A stretch of DNA of 64,000 bases from Pseudovibrio sp000156235 (GCF_000156235.1 NZ_DS996811.1:355317-419316); one strand, 5' to 3'. Positions 1 through 8,416 are shown, counted from the stretch's first letter. Numbers and translations are program-made. Notes: generated by a model from the letters alone, not told the origin.

Positions 1-1
1 T

Positions 2-664
2 CCGTTCGGTGCCCGTGGTGCAAACTCCGGTCTGCAGGACACTGACAACCTGATCTGGAAGCTGAAACTGGTGATGGACGGCACGGCGCCAATGAGCCTG
101 CTGGACACCTATGATGAAGAGCGCATCTACGCTGCGGATGAGAACATTTTGAACTCTTCCCGCTCTACCGACTTCATCACACCTAAATCTGCAATCAGCC
201 GTGTGTTCCGCGATGCTGTTCTGGACCTTTCTGAGGCTGCTGAATTTGCACGCCCATTGGTGAACTCCGGTCGTCTGTCTGTTCCGGCCACCTATGACGG
301 GTCTTCGCTGAACAGCGATGATTGTGCTGGCATGCCTGTACGCTCCCGTCCGGGTTCTCCGGCAGCGGATGCACCAACGGCAAATGGCTGGTTGCTGGAT
401 CAGATGGGCAACAAATTCCAGTTGCTGGCAATCAACGCGGATGTGCCGGACACTGTAGACGTTGGCGGCATCACCATCTCAGCGCTGCGTGTGAACGCGA
501 CAGATGAGATCAGGGATCGCTATCTGGGAGATAAGTCTTCCGCCGTTTATCTGATGCGCCCGGACCAGCACGTGGCTGCCCGTTGGGAGACCTATGACGG
601 CGCGAACATTGCGCAGGCTCTGAACCGCGCTATCGGCATTTTTGAGCAGGAGGCCGCACAATGA
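2..664 (+). CDS. FAD-dependent aromatic-ring monooxygenase, C-terminal part (5' end outside window)
   Basis: The reading frame is open from base 2, so the N-terminal Rossmann part and the start codon lie upstream of the window. The first visible residues contain the GARGANSGLQD and NLIWKL motifs of PheA/TfdB/MhpA-type flavoprotein hydroxylases (FAD-binding domain 3), where this stretch contacts the flavin. The remainder matches the thioredoxin-like C-terminal domain of that family and ends in an acidic tail. Such enzymes use NAD(P)H and O2 to hydroxylate phenolic rings in the cytoplasm. The stop overlaps the next start (ATGA), so it is translationally coupled to a DUF2783 gene and then to a VOC gene and a TRAP importer. 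Substrate unknown; an imported aromatic acid is the inference. Confidence 0.85.
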   Translation, partial: PFGARGANSGLQDTDNLIWKLKLVMDGTAPMSLLDTYDEERIYAADENILNSSRSTDFITPKSAISRVFRDAVLDLSEAAEFARPLVNSGRLSVPATYDGSSLNSDDCAGMPVRSRPGSPAADAPTANGWLLDQMGNKFQLLAINADVPDTVDVGGITISALRVNATDEIRDRYLGDKSSAVYLMRPDQHVAARWETYDGANIAQALNRAIGIFEQEAAQ

Positions 665-870
665 GCCATCTGAATACAAAAGCAAACATCGCCAAACCGG
701 ACGAGTTTTATCACGATCTTCTGGTTCTGCATGAAGGACGCTCTGAGAAGGAAAGCGAAGCGCTCAACGCCAAGCTGGTTCTTATCCTCGCCAATCACAT
801 TGGTGATGCAGATGTTCTTCGCGAAGCAATGGACCTGGCTGCCAACACACAGGGAGGAGGCGAGGCTTAA
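661..870 (+). CDS. DUF2783 family small protein
   Basis: A 69-residue acidic, mostly helical protein with no signal peptide or membrane segment. The core (FYHDLLVLHEG, then ALNAKLVLILANHIGD and LREA) matches the DUF2783 family, which is typically 60-70 residues and recurs directly downstream of FAD monooxygenases. The start ATG overlaps the upstream stop codon (ATGA), which suggests stoichiometric co-translation and possibly a small accessory subunit or stability factor for the hydroxylase. No biochemical function is established for the family to my knowledge. Its own stop sits in the loop of a 6-bp hairpin (arms 861-866 and 873-878) just before the VOC gene. Confidence 0.85.
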   Translation: MSHLNTKANIAKPDEFYHDLLVLHEGRSEKESEALNAKLVLILANHIGDADVLREAMDLAANTQGGGEA

Positions 871-889
871 TCGCCTCGGTTAGAGTCTT

Positions 890-1432
890 ATGAAAATTGA
901 GCAAATTCACCACGTTGCTTACCGCTGTAAAGACGCAAAAGAGACTGTTGAGTGGTACACCAAGAACCTCAACATGGACTTTGTGCTGGCGATTGCAGAG
1001 GACAAGGTTCCTTCCACACACGAGCCTGATCCGTACATGCACCTGTTCCTTGATGCAGGTAACGGTAACGTGCTGGCGTTCTTTGAACTGCCAACAAAGC
1101 CGGAAATGGGCCGTGATGAGAACACACCAATCTGGGTGCAGCACATTGCATTCAAGGTGAAGGATCGCGAAACCCTGATCGCTTTCAAAGAAAAGCTGGA
1201 AGCAAACGGCATCGACGTGTTGGGCGTGACCGATCACTCCATCTTCCACTCCATCTACTTCTTCGATCCAAACGGACACCGCATCGAGCTGGCTTGTCCG
1301 GATCCAGCAGAAGAAGAGAAGCTGAAGCGTCTCGATGCTGTGAAGTGGGAAATGCTGGAAGAGTGGAGCCGCACCAAGAAAGCGCCAAAACACGCTGACT
1401 GGCTGCACGCAAAAGAACTCGGCAAAGTCTAA
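890..1432 (+). CDS. VOC (glyoxalase/extradiol dioxygenase-like) metalloenzyme
   Basis: A 180-residue cytoplasmic protein with two beta-alpha-beta-beta-beta modules of the vicinal oxygen chelate fold. Candidate metal ligands are His8 (in IHHVAY), Glu66 (AFFELP), His85 (VQHIAF) and Glu133 (GHRIEL), the full HEHE-type set, so a catalytic metalloenzyme is more likely than a binding protein. DPNGHRIELACP is typical of the C-terminal module. It lies 19 bp after the DUF2783 gene and before the TRAP genes. In this context a ring-cleaving dioxygenase acting after the flavin hydroxylase, or a lyase/isomerase on the product, are both possible. The single-chain length is close to lactoylglutathione-lyase-like proteins. 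Confidence 0.85.
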   Translation: MKIEQIHHVAYRCKDAKETVEWYTKNLNMDFVLAIAEDKVPSTHEPDPYMHLFLDAGNGNVLAFFELPTKPEMGRDENTPIWVQHIAFKVKDRETLIAFKEKLEANGIDVLGVTDHSIFHSIYFFDPNGHRIELACPDPAEEEKLKRLDAVKWEMLEEWSRTKKAPKHADWLHAKELGKV

Positions 1433-1527
1433 TTTTTTAAAGACGACCTGCCAGAAGGGCGGGGACTGGGAGGTTCCCGTTCTTCATCTGACAAAATGAT
1501 TTTATTGGCATCTTAAGGGAGGGAGCC

Positions 1528-2577
1528 ATGGAATTCTTGAAGACGAAAGTTGCTCGCCGCACGCTGCTTGGCATGGCAACAGCTGCCATGTTGGCGCCAA
1601 CTGCATTTGCAACTGCTGCATACGCTGAAACAAAGCTGGTTCTTTCCAGCTGGCTGCCACCACGCCACCCGATTGTGGTCAACGCAATCAAGCCGTGGGC
1701 GAAAGAAGTTAAAAAAGTTACTGATGGCCGCGTATCCGTGCGTGTTCTGGCCAAGCCAGCCGGCGCCCCACCAGCGCACTTTGACATGGCTGCTGATGGC
1801 GTTGTCGACATCACCTACGGCCTACACTCCTTCACCAAGGACAACCGCTTCCAACGTTCCCGTATCGGTCAGTTCTCCTTCCTGGGTGATGACGCTGTTT
1901 CCGGTTCCAAAGCATTCTGGGATGTTTACGCAAACGATCTGGATGCACAGGCTGAGCACAAAGGCACCAAAGTTCTTGGTCTCTTCGTTCATGGTCCGGG
2001 CGTGTTCCATAACAACGTGCGCAAGCTGAACACACCAGCTGACATCGAAGGCCTGAAGATCCGTGTACCGGGTGGTTACATTGCTGATCTGGCAAGCGAT
2101 CTGGGCGCATCTCCGCTGTTCATGCCATCCGGCGAAGTGTACGAGACCCTGTCTCGCGGCATCATCGACGGTGTGACCTTCACTTATGAAGCTCTGACAG
2201 CATTCAAACTGCTGGATCACGTGAAGTACTCCATGCGCGTTCCGGGCGGCATCTACAACACCACATGGTTCCTCGTCATGAACGAAGGTAAATGGGGTGA
2301 GATTTCTGCTGAAGATCAGGCTGCAATCATGGCGATCTCCGGCGATGCGTTTGCTGAGCGCGTTGGTAAGGCATGGAACGGTGCGGACGAGAAAGCAATC
2401 GAGCGCATCAACAAAGCTGGCATCGAAATCTATGATGCATCTCCTGAAATGGTTGCGGCCATCAAGGAAAAAGCAGCTGCCTATGAGACCGAATGGGCAA
2501 AAGCAGTTGCAGAAGACGGCTTTGACGGCGCTGCTGCTCTCGACAAGTTCCGTAAATCTACAGGCGTAGAAAATTGA
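1528..2577 (+). CDS. TRAP transporter solute-binding protein (DctP family), system 1
   Basis: A 349-residue periplasmic solute receptor of a tripartite ATP-independent transporter. The N-terminus carries a twin-arginine-like signal (Arg10-Arg11, then TLLG, hydrophobic stretch, cleavage near Ala33), so Tat export is possible. The family's ligand-binding arginine is in GLKIRVPGG; DGVTFTYEA corresponds to the conserved specificity loop. An AGGGAGGGAGCC ribosome site precedes ATG 1528. It is the first gene of a dctP-Q-M set and follows the hydroxylase/VOC genes on the same strand, suggesting that it captures the aromatic or organic-acid substrate of those enzymes. Unlike the two other TRAP operons here, dctP overlaps dctQ with no intervening hairpin. 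Confidence 0.9.
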   Translation: MEFLKTKVARRTLLGMATAAMLAPTAFATAAYAETKLVLSSWLPPRHPIVVNAIKPWAKEVKKVTDGRVSVRVLAKPAGAPPAHFDMAADGVVDITYGLHSFTKDNRFQRSRIGQFSFLGDDAVSGSKAFWDVYANDLDAQAEHKGTKVLGLFVHGPGVFHNNVRKLNTPADIEGLKIRVPGGYIADLASDLGASPLFMPSGEVYETLSRGIIDGVTFTYEALTAFKLLDHVKYSMRVPGGIYNTTWFLVMNEGKWGEISAEDQAAIMAISGDAFAERVGKAWNGADEKAIERINKAGIEIYDASPEMVAAIKEKAAAYETEWAKAVAEDGFDGAAALDKFRKSTGVEN

Positions 2578-3086
2578 TCGGGTCTAACAACAGGTCCGGG
2601 GGCGCATCGCGGGTGCGCTCCCTCGCCAACCTCATTGAGCTTGGCCTTGGAATATGTTGCGCGTTACTCCTCGCGGGTCTGACTGGCCTTACAGTCGTTG
2701 ATGTGGTTGGCCGTTACTGGTTCAACGCTCCTGTTCGCGGTGCTTTCGAAATCACCCAGCTCATGCTTGGCGCTCTGGTTTTCGCAGCTCTGCCGCTGAC
2801 AACCTCTCGTAAAGAACATGTTGAAGTGGACATGATCTACGGCATGGTTCCACCCGTCATGCAATCAGTGATGAAGGGCATTGCCTGGTCGGTTTCCACG
2901 GTCACCCTTGTGATCCTCTCCTGGCGACTGGCAGCTCACGCTGAACGTCTAATGGAAGATGGCGCTGTGACCAATGCTCTGGACATTCCACTGGCACCCC
3001 TTTCCTGGATCGCTGCTGTCTCTGCGCTGCTGAGCGCCTGTTACACCTTCGTATTCTTCAAAAAAGCATTCCGCAGAGGTTTTTAA
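2574..3086 (+). CDS. TRAP transporter small permease (DctQ), system 1
   Basis: About 170 residues with four predicted membrane segments and the DctQ hallmark TVVDVVGRYWFNAP after helix 1, followed by an EITQLMLG segment. This is the small membrane subunit that pairs with the 12-helix DctM subunit in the inner membrane. The start given is TTG at 2574, overlapping the dctP stop by four bases; a GTG in the SRVRSLANL stretch (about base 2611) is an alternative. Overlap with dctP implies translational coupling. Confidence 0.85.
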   Translation: MIGSNNRSGGASRVRSLANLIELGLGICCALLLAGLTGLTVVDVVGRYWFNAPVRGAFEITQLMLGALVFAALPLTTSRKEHVEVDMIYGMVPPVMQSVMKGIAWSVSTVTLVILSWRLAAHAERLMEDGAVTNALDIPLAPLSWIAAVSALLSACYTFVFFKKAFRRGF

Positions 3087-3090
3087 AGTC

Positions 3091-4407
3091 ATGTTTGAGT
3101 CCCTTCTCGGCTTTGCAGCTCTGCTCGTCCTCATTTTCCTGCGCGTGCCAATCGCGTTCGCCATGATCTTTGTCGGCGCCATCGGCTTTGCCTGGATGCG
3201 CGGATGGTCCGCCACATGGTCCGTTGTCAGCACCGTTGGCTTTGAAACCAGTCTGTCTTACTCACTCTCCGTTGTTCCGCTGTTCATCCTCATGGGCAAC
3301 CTGCTCACCATTTCCGGTGTCAGCCACGGCCTTTATGCTGCTGCAAACCGCCTGCTGGGCGGCGCGCGCGGAGGCCTTGCCATGGCATCAGTTGTGGCTT
3401 GTGGTGGTTTTTCTGCTGTTTGCGGATCGTCTCTGGCGACGGCTGCCACCATGTCCAAAGTGGCCATGCCGTCCATGCGCAAATACGGCTATGCAGACAG
3501 CTTGGCTTCCGGTTCCATCGCAGCTGGTGGCACCCTCGGCATTTTGATCCCGCCATCTGTGGTGATGATCATCTATGGCCTGCTGACAGAATCCGACATC
3601 GGCAAACTGTTCATCGCGGGTGTAATTCCGGGCATTCTGGGACTCTTGCTTTACATCGGCGCCATCTACGTCGCCACGCTACTCAACCCGTCTCTCGCTC
3701 CCAAGGCTGAAGGTGTTGAACCATTCACCCGAAAGGAAAGACTGGGCGTTTTCGCGGTCCTTGGTCTCTTCGCAGTGATCATGGTTGGTATCTATGGTGG
3801 TTTCTTCACGCCGACAGAAGCAGCGGGCATCGGCGCTGGTACGTCGTTCCTGATCGCGCTGCTCATGGGCGGCATGACCATAAAAAACCTCTACCACGCC
3901 ATGCTGGAGAGTGCCCGCACCACGGCCATGATCTTCATGATCATCATCGGCGCAGAAGTGTTCTCCAACTTCGTCAACTTTGCAGGCCTGCCGGATACGC
4001 TAGCAGAATGGGTGCTGGACCTTGAGCTGAACGCCTACATGGTGATCCTCGGTATCGTGCTCATCTACATTGTGCTGGGCTGTGTGCTGGAAAGCCTCTC
4101 CATGATCCTGTTGACGGTGCCGGTGTTCTACCCGCTCATTTTGGAGCTGGATTTCGGCCACGAAATGCTGGCGGATCCGGAAGCTGTACTGATCTGGTTT
4201 GCCGTGATTGTTGTGGTTGTGACGGAGATCAGTCTGATTTCGCCTCCGGTTGGGCTCAATGTATTCGTGCTGCGCAACGTGCTGCAGGATGTAAAGCTCT
4301 CCACCATCTTCAAGGGCGTGTTCCCGTTCTGGGTTTCAGACCTTGTCCGCCTCGCGCTGCTGATCGCGGTCCCCGGCTTCTCATTGTGGCTTGTTGGAGC
4401 CATGTAG
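3091..4407 (+). CDS. TRAP transporter large permease (DctM), system 1
   Basis: A 438-residue integral membrane protein with roughly 12 hydrophobic segments. It has the DctM/SiaM signatures GNLLTISGVSHGLY near residue 75, SGSIAAGGTLGILIPPS, FTPTEAAGIGAG and the C-terminal LISPPVGLNVFVL. It is the ion-coupled translocation subunit. It follows dctQ by 4 bp and ends the operon, with a hairpin just downstream. The family transports organic anions (dicarboxylates, keto acids, aromatic acids) with sodium or proton coupling; substrate not deducible from sequence alone. Confidence 0.92.
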   Translation: MFESLLGFAALLVLIFLRVPIAFAMIFVGAIGFAWMRGWSATWSVVSTVGFETSLSYSLSVVPLFILMGNLLTISGVSHGLYAAANRLLGGARGGLAMASVVACGGFSAVCGSSLATAATMSKVAMPSMRKYGYADSLASGSIAAGGTLGILIPPSVVMIIYGLLTESDIGKLFIAGVIPGILGLLLYIGAIYVATLLNPSLAPKAEGVEPFTRKERLGVFAVLGLFAVIMVGIYGGFFTPTEAAGIGAGTSFLIALLMGGMTIKNLYHAMLESARTTAMIFMIIIGAEVFSNFVNFAGLPDTLAEWVLDLELNAYMVILGIVLIYIVLGCVLESLSMILLTVPVFYPLILELDFGHEMLADPEAVLIWFAVIVVVVTEISLISPPVGLNVFVLRNVLQDVKLSTIFKGVFPFWVSDLVRLALLIAVPGFSLWLVGAM

Positions 4408-4431
4408 ATCTAAGGGATCATTGATCATCGC

Positions 4432-4458
4432 AAAGGGGAGGGCATCAGCTCTCCCTTT
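4432..4458 (+). terminator. Probable intrinsic terminator after the first TRAP operon
   Basis: An imperfect inverted repeat AAAGGGGAGGGC / GCTCTCCCTTT with a short ATCA loop, continuing into a T-containing stretch. It lies 25 bp after the dctM stop and well before the next start. The stem has two bulges, so confidence is moderate. Confidence 0.5.
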
Positions 4459-4592
4459 CTGCTTTGGGGATTGAGCGGATCAAAGAAATTCATCGAACCA
4501 CTTCACTCATCTCGCATCCTAACAATCCCAAGAACGGGCAATTAACCCGCAAGGCCCATAGTACCCGCAACCATAATAAGGCTGAGGGTTTC

Positions 4593-5843
4593 ATGGCTCC
4601 TAACATCGCCATTATCGGGGCTGGCCCAACCGGGCTCACAGCAGCGATTGAACTCAAGCGTCGCGGTATCATTCCATCTTTGTTTGAAGCGCGAAACTGT
4701 CTGGGCGGACAGTGGGCCTATGAGGTCCTCACCGACGAGCCGCTTGACGTTCGCGATCCGCAAAGCCAGAGCGTTTATTCCGCCATGTACCCCAAACTGC
4801 GCGCCAACCTGCCCAAACGCGCCATGCAGATCAGCGACTATAAACTGCCGGAAGAGCTGGAGCTGTTTCCTGGCCGCGTTCAGGTGCTGGATTATATCGA
4901 CGCCACCGCCAAGGCCGCCGGCATCTCAAACCTCATTGAGTTCAACACACCAGTGCAACACGTTGAAAAAGCTGGCGATGGCTGGCGTGTAACAACGGAA
5001 GGTACCCAACGGATCTTCACCCATGTGATCGTGGCCACCGGCAAGGACAGTTATCCGAACATAGCTAAGATAGATGGGTTGGAGAGTTTTGAGGGCTCGG
5101 TCACCCACTCCCAGTCTTACCGCCTGCCGAACCTTTATGAGGGCAAGCGCGTTGCTCTGATTGGCGCCTGCGTTTCTTCCGAAGACATCTCTTTGGATCT
5201 AAGCCCGTACGCCGAGCAGGTTTACATCTGCGGCACGTTTCCTCCCAACGGACACAAGTGCTATGTGCGCGATGGCCTTTATGGGCAGAGCCTCAACATA
5301 AGCCAGCACGATCGGCCCGCACGCGTGGAAGGCAAGAACATCTACCTGCAAAACGGCGAGGTGCTCTATGACGTTGACGCCATCATCCTGTGCACCGGCT
5401 ACATCTACGACTTCCCGTTTCTGAAGGGCTCCCTGAACGACATTGAGCTGAGCGGTTGCTCCATTGGCCCGCTTTACCTCAACATGTTCTATCCATCTGA
5501 CCCAACGCTCATTTTTCTCGGCCTGCCACGTTTTACGGTGCACTTCGCCAGCATCCAATTGCAAAGCGTCTACTGCGCCAAAATCCTGAGTGGGGAGCTG
5601 GAGCTGCCTCCGATTGAGGAGATTAAAGCGGAAGTCGCCAATGGCGGCTGCGTGCTGCAAAAAGACCCTGCTAATCTGGAGGAATACCACAACAGCGTGT
5701 TTGAGTGTTTTGCGCGCCTGAGTGATATGACCGGCGAGCCTCATCTGGATTGGAAGGGCTTTCTGAACACCCTGAACGACCATAAGCGCCACTATCAGCA
5801 GGACTACCGCCAGTATCCTTTCACGTATGACCTGAAAGAGTAG
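4593..5843 (+). CDS. Flavin-containing monooxygenase (FMO/BVMO family)
   Basis: A 416-residue two-dinucleotide-binding flavoprotein. It shows the FAD motif GAGPTG at residues 9-14, the FMO fingerprint FxGxxxHxxxY (FEGSVTHSQSY), a second Rossmann site (ALIGACVSSEDIS) for NADPH, and CTGYIYDFPF near the C-terminal third. The family oxygenates soft nucleophiles (amines, sulfides) or performs Baeyer-Villiger oxidation. ATG 4593 is chosen over an in-frame ATG at 4464 because the family begins just before the GxGxxG strand and a GAGGG lies upstream. The second nucleotide motif is degenerate (GACVSS rather than GxGxSG), so NADPH use should not be assumed. It stands alone, possibly linked to the upstream TRAP operon. 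Confidence 0.85.
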   Translation: MAPNIAIIGAGPTGLTAAIELKRRGIIPSLFEARNCLGGQWAYEVLTDEPLDVRDPQSQSVYSAMYPKLRANLPKRAMQISDYKLPEELELFPGRVQVLDYIDATAKAAGISNLIEFNTPVQHVEKAGDGWRVTTEGTQRIFTHVIVATGKDSYPNIAKIDGLESFEGSVTHSQSYRLPNLYEGKRVALIGACVSSEDISLDLSPYAEQVYICGTFPPNGHKCYVRDGLYGQSLNISQHDRPARVEGKNIYLQNGEVLYDVDAIILCTGYIYDFPFLKGSLNDIELSGCSIGPLYLNMFYPSDPTLIFLGLPRFTVHFASIQLQSVYCAKILSGELELPPIEEIKAEVANGGCVLQKDPANLEEYHNSVFECFARLSDMTGEPHLDWKGFLNTLNDHKRHYQQDYRQYPFTYDLKE

Positions 5844-5885
5844 AACACACCTCTCCGAAGATCTCCTCTTGCCTTTATGCGTTTC

Positions 5886-5902
5886 ATATACGATACGTAT
5901 AT
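5886..5902. promoter_or_regulatory. Inverted repeat, likely operator of the ParD-like antitoxin gene
   Basis: Perfect 7-bp arms ATATACG and CGTATAT separated by three bases, followed 11 bp downstream (one helical turn) by another ACGTATA half-site at 5906-5912. The cluster lies between the end of the FMO gene and the AAGGAG ribosome site of the antitoxin gene. Antitoxins with ribbon-helix-helix-like folds normally repress their own promoters through such repeats; that role is inferred. Confidence 0.55.
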
Positions 5903-5924
5903 TAAACGTATAAGGAGCCTTTCC

Positions 5925-6131
5925 ATGGGCATTGTCAAAATCTCTGATGATCTGCACGAGGAAATCAGAAAAGCGAGCACCGTCATGTCTCGCTCCATCA
6001 ACGCACAGGCGGAGTTCTGGATCAAAATGGGTATGCTCGCCGAGCTGAACCCAACCTTGACCTACTCCGAGCTGGTTCAACAGCAACTGAAAGCCTGCAA
6101 ACTCGCCCCGCCTGAGGTGATTGAGACATGA
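5925..6131 (+). CDS. ParD-like antitoxin-family protein
   Basis: A 68-residue protein starting MGIVKISDDLHEEIRKAS and continuing SRSINAQAEFWIKMGMLAE. This matches the ParD_like family described as antitoxin-like, with a ribbon-helix-helix type N-terminus (a strand followed by two helices). ATG 5925 is selected over an in-frame ATG at 5877 because AAGGAG sits 7 bases before it and the earlier codons would cover the inverted repeat. The last bases overlap the methionine aminopeptidase start (ATGA). No recognisable toxin is adjacent, so either the aminopeptidase is its regulatory partner or it is a stand-alone regulator. Confidence 0.8.
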   Translation: MGIVKISDDLHEEIRKASTVMSRSINAQAEFWIKMGMLAELNPTLTYSELVQQQLKACKLAPPEVIET

Positions 6132-6907
6132 GTGCGATCATCATCAAAAACGCCGATGAAATTGCCCTGATGCGCCAATCCGGCAAGCTGCTGGCTCAGG
6201 TCTTCAAGATGCTGGAAGATGTTGTAAAGCCTGGTGTTTCCACGCTGGAGATCAACGATCGCGTTGAAGATTACATCGTCAACGAGCTGCAAGCCCGCCC
6301 AGCCAGCAAAGGCCAATACGGCTACAAGTTCGCGCTCAACTCTTCCATCAACGAAGTGGTCTGCCACGGCATCCCGGATAAGCGACGCAAGCTGAAAGCA
6401 TCCGACATCATCAACGTTGATATCACGCTGGAAAAAGACGGCTTCATCGCAGATTCCAGCACCACCTTTGTGATGCCCGGAGCCTCCCGCAAAACGCAGA
6501 AGCTGGTCAAAACCACCTACAAAGCCATGTGGGCCGGCATTAAAGAAGTGCGCCCCGGCGCGAGACTGGGGGATGTGGGCGCCGCCATTCAGCAGACCGC
6601 AGAAAACGCGGGTTACTCCGTGGTGCGTGACTACTGCGGCCACGGCATTGGCCGTGACATGCACGAAGGCCCGTCCGTCATGCACTTCGGCAAACGCGGC
6701 ACCGGAACTCTGCTGAAGGAAGGTATGACCTTCACCATCGAGCCAATGGTCAACGCAGGCACCGAACTTACCGTGACCAAAGAAGACGGCTGGACCGTAG
6801 AAACCCTAGACCGCCAACTCTCCGCCCAATGGGAACACACCGTGCTGGTCACAGCCGACGGGTTCGAGGTATTGACACTGCGGGACGGGGAGAAGGTACC
6901 GGGGTAG
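6128..6907 (+). CDS. map: Type I methionine aminopeptidase
   Basis: A 259-residue cytosolic metalloprotease that removes initiator methionine from nascent proteins. All metal and catalytic positions are visible: His80 (VCHGIP), Asp98 (NVDITL), Asp109 (IADSS), His172 (GHGIG), His179 (MHEGP), Glu205 (TIEPM) and Glu236 (WEHTV). Length is normal for E. coli-type Map. It is translated from an ATG overlapping the ParD-like stop, so both genes form one unit under the upstream repeat. Alphaproteobacteria commonly carry more than one map; this is probably the accessory, regulated copy rather than the housekeeping gene. Confidence 0.93.
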   Translation: MSAIIIKNADEIALMRQSGKLLAQVFKMLEDVVKPGVSTLEINDRVEDYIVNELQARPASKGQYGYKFALNSSINEVVCHGIPDKRRKLKASDIINVDITLEKDGFIADSSTTFVMPGASRKTQKLVKTTYKAMWAGIKEVRPGARLGDVGAAIQQTAENAGYSVVRDYCGHGIGRDMHEGPSVMHFGKRGTGTLLKEGMTFTIEPMVNAGTELTVTKEDGWTVETLDRQLSAQWEHTVLVTADGFEVLTLRDGEKVPG

Positions 6908-6987
6908 GCTATTGCATTTGCTAACAAATCAAAGGCAATATGCAAGAATAACAATATGAGTTATCTCTTGGTATTAAAGGCACATAG

Positions 6988-7473
6988 ATGCACATAAACA
7001 CTGACAATACATTTCAAACACTCCGTTTTACCTACAAAGACAATTTTTTATACATTATCATACACTTCGGTATTTTTTTTAGCACCGCGATTTGGCTATG
7101 GCGTGTGGGATCAACATGGGCTCTAGTCGTCTCACTAATTTTATTAACAGCTATAACAGCTCTTCTGAAACGTGCTTATCTGGCACTCCATGAAACCTAT
7201 GAAGTCATCATCACATCAGATGCAATCTCTGCGCCACAAGGAATATGGAAGAGGGAAATAAAAACGCTCTCATTTTCGGAAACTGATCGCTGCAAAGTGA
7301 TGAATAGTCGCACTTCGCTACCGCTAGTAAGTCATTATACTCAATTATGGGACCGTTTCTTTCTAACAAAAAGCTATAATATTGAGAGGAGTATGTGTAG
7401 GAGCAGGCAAGACTTTGAAGCGATAATTGAGGCAGTAACAATACGGATCGAAGAAACCAAAAAACATCAGTGA
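6988..7473 (+). CDS. Hypothetical two-helix membrane protein, AT-rich
   Basis: A 161-residue protein I do not recognise. After about 20 polar residues there are two adjacent membrane segments (roughly residues 22-37 and 42-60), then about 100 residues of mixed beta/alpha character. The topology resembles small bacterial PH-domain (YdbT/YdbS-like) proteins, but no motif proves it. The gene and flanks (about 6905-7540) are clearly richer in A/T than surrounding genes, and codon use differs (many AAA, ATA, TTA), suggesting horizontal acquisition or low expression. No good ribosome site is evident before ATG 6988. Confidence 0.6.
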   Translation: MHINTDNTFQTLRFTYKDNFLYIIIHFGIFFSTAIWLWRVGSTWALVVSLILLTAITALLKRAYLALHETYEVIITSDAISAPQGIWKREIKTLSFSETDRCKVMNSRTSLPLVSHYTQLWDRFFLTKSYNIERSMCRSRQDFEAIIEAVTIRIEETKKHQ

Positions 7474-7543
7474 GCTTTATCCTGTCGTTGTACCTTTCAC
7501 TACTTTTAATTAAGCGAAGGCATAAGCCATTGTTCATTTCAGG

Positions 7544-8398
7544 TCAGTGCCGATACCGCTCCTCAGCTTCGTAGTAGGCATCAAAGCCGACGGCTTTTTG
7601 CAGGTCTTCAAAGCTCATGGCTGGGTCGGGGAAGATGCCTTGCTTCATTTGGGCCAGAGCGTCTTGTTGAGCTTTGATCATGGCCATGAGGCCGGTGAAG
7701 GGATAGGTGGAGATGGCGTAGCCCAGCTCTTGCAGTTCAGCTGGCTGAAGGAAGGGGGTTAGACCGCCTTCCAGCATGTTTGCCATTTTGGGGCCTTCTA
7801 CCTCATCGCAGTAGCGCTTCATTTCTTCAACCGTCCGCGGTGCTTCTACGAAAGTCATGTCGGCACCAATTTCGCGGAAGGTTTTGGCCCGCTCGATCGC
7901 CTCATCCAGACCATGTTCAGCCCGTGCATCTGTACGGGCAAGGATGAGGATATCAGCGCCTTCATTTTTGGCATCCACCGCAGCCCGAATGCGCATGAAA
8001 GCTTCGTCCCGCTCCACCACGTGCTTGCCCTTTGTGTGACCGCAGCGTTTGGGCGCGACCTGGTCTTCAATCATTACGCAGGCCATACCCGCACTGGCAT
8101 AACCTTTAACCGTGCGTTTGACGTTGAGCGCGTTGCCATAACCCGTATCCCCATCTCCAATCACCGGAATGCTGGTGGCGGAGGCGATGTTACGGGCCTG
8201 ATCAACCATCTCTGCGTAAGAGATGAGGCCAGCATCGGGCTGGCCAAGGCGGGAGGCAGAAACACCAAAACCGCTCATGAAGGCAAGAGGGAAGCCTGCC
8301 TGCTCAATCAAGCGAGCGGAAAGAGCATTCCAGCAGCAAGGAGTTACATTCAGTTCGCCGCTCTCAAACAGAGCCTTGAGTACCTGTGCTTTTGACAT
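7544..8398 (-). CDS. Isocitrate lyase/PEP mutase superfamily enzyme
   Basis: A 284-residue TIM-barrel enzyme. It has GDGDTGYGN (residues 81-89) for Mg and phosphonate/carboxylate binding, and IEDQVAPKRCGHTKGK with the catalytic-loop Cys119, which points to a C-C bond lyase (2-methylisocitrate lyase, dimethylmalate lyase or oxaloacetate decarboxylase type) rather than a PEP mutase. It is the last gene of a minus-strand operon after dctP, dctQ and dctM, 18 bp after dctM. This suggests that the TRAP system imports a branched or substituted dicarboxylate/2-hydroxy acid that the enzyme cleaves to pyruvate or another 2-oxo acid. It is not a citrate-cycle isocitrate lyase by size. Confidence 0.88.
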   Translation of the reverse strand: MSKAQVLKALFESGELNVTPCCWNALSARLIEQAGFPLAFMSGFGVSASRLGQPDAGLISYAEMVDQARNIASATSIPVIGDGDTGYGNALNVKRTVKGYASAGMACVMIEDQVAPKRCGHTKGKHVVERDEAFMRIRAAVDAKNEGADILILARTDARAEHGLDEAIERAKTFREIGADMTFVEAPRTVEEMKRYCDEVEGPKMANMLEGGLTPFLQPAELQELGYAISTYPFTGLMAMIKAQQDALAQMKQGIFPDPAMSFEDLQKAVGFDAYYEAEERYRH

Positions 8399-8416
8399 GG
8401 TTGAGCTCCCCAGTTC

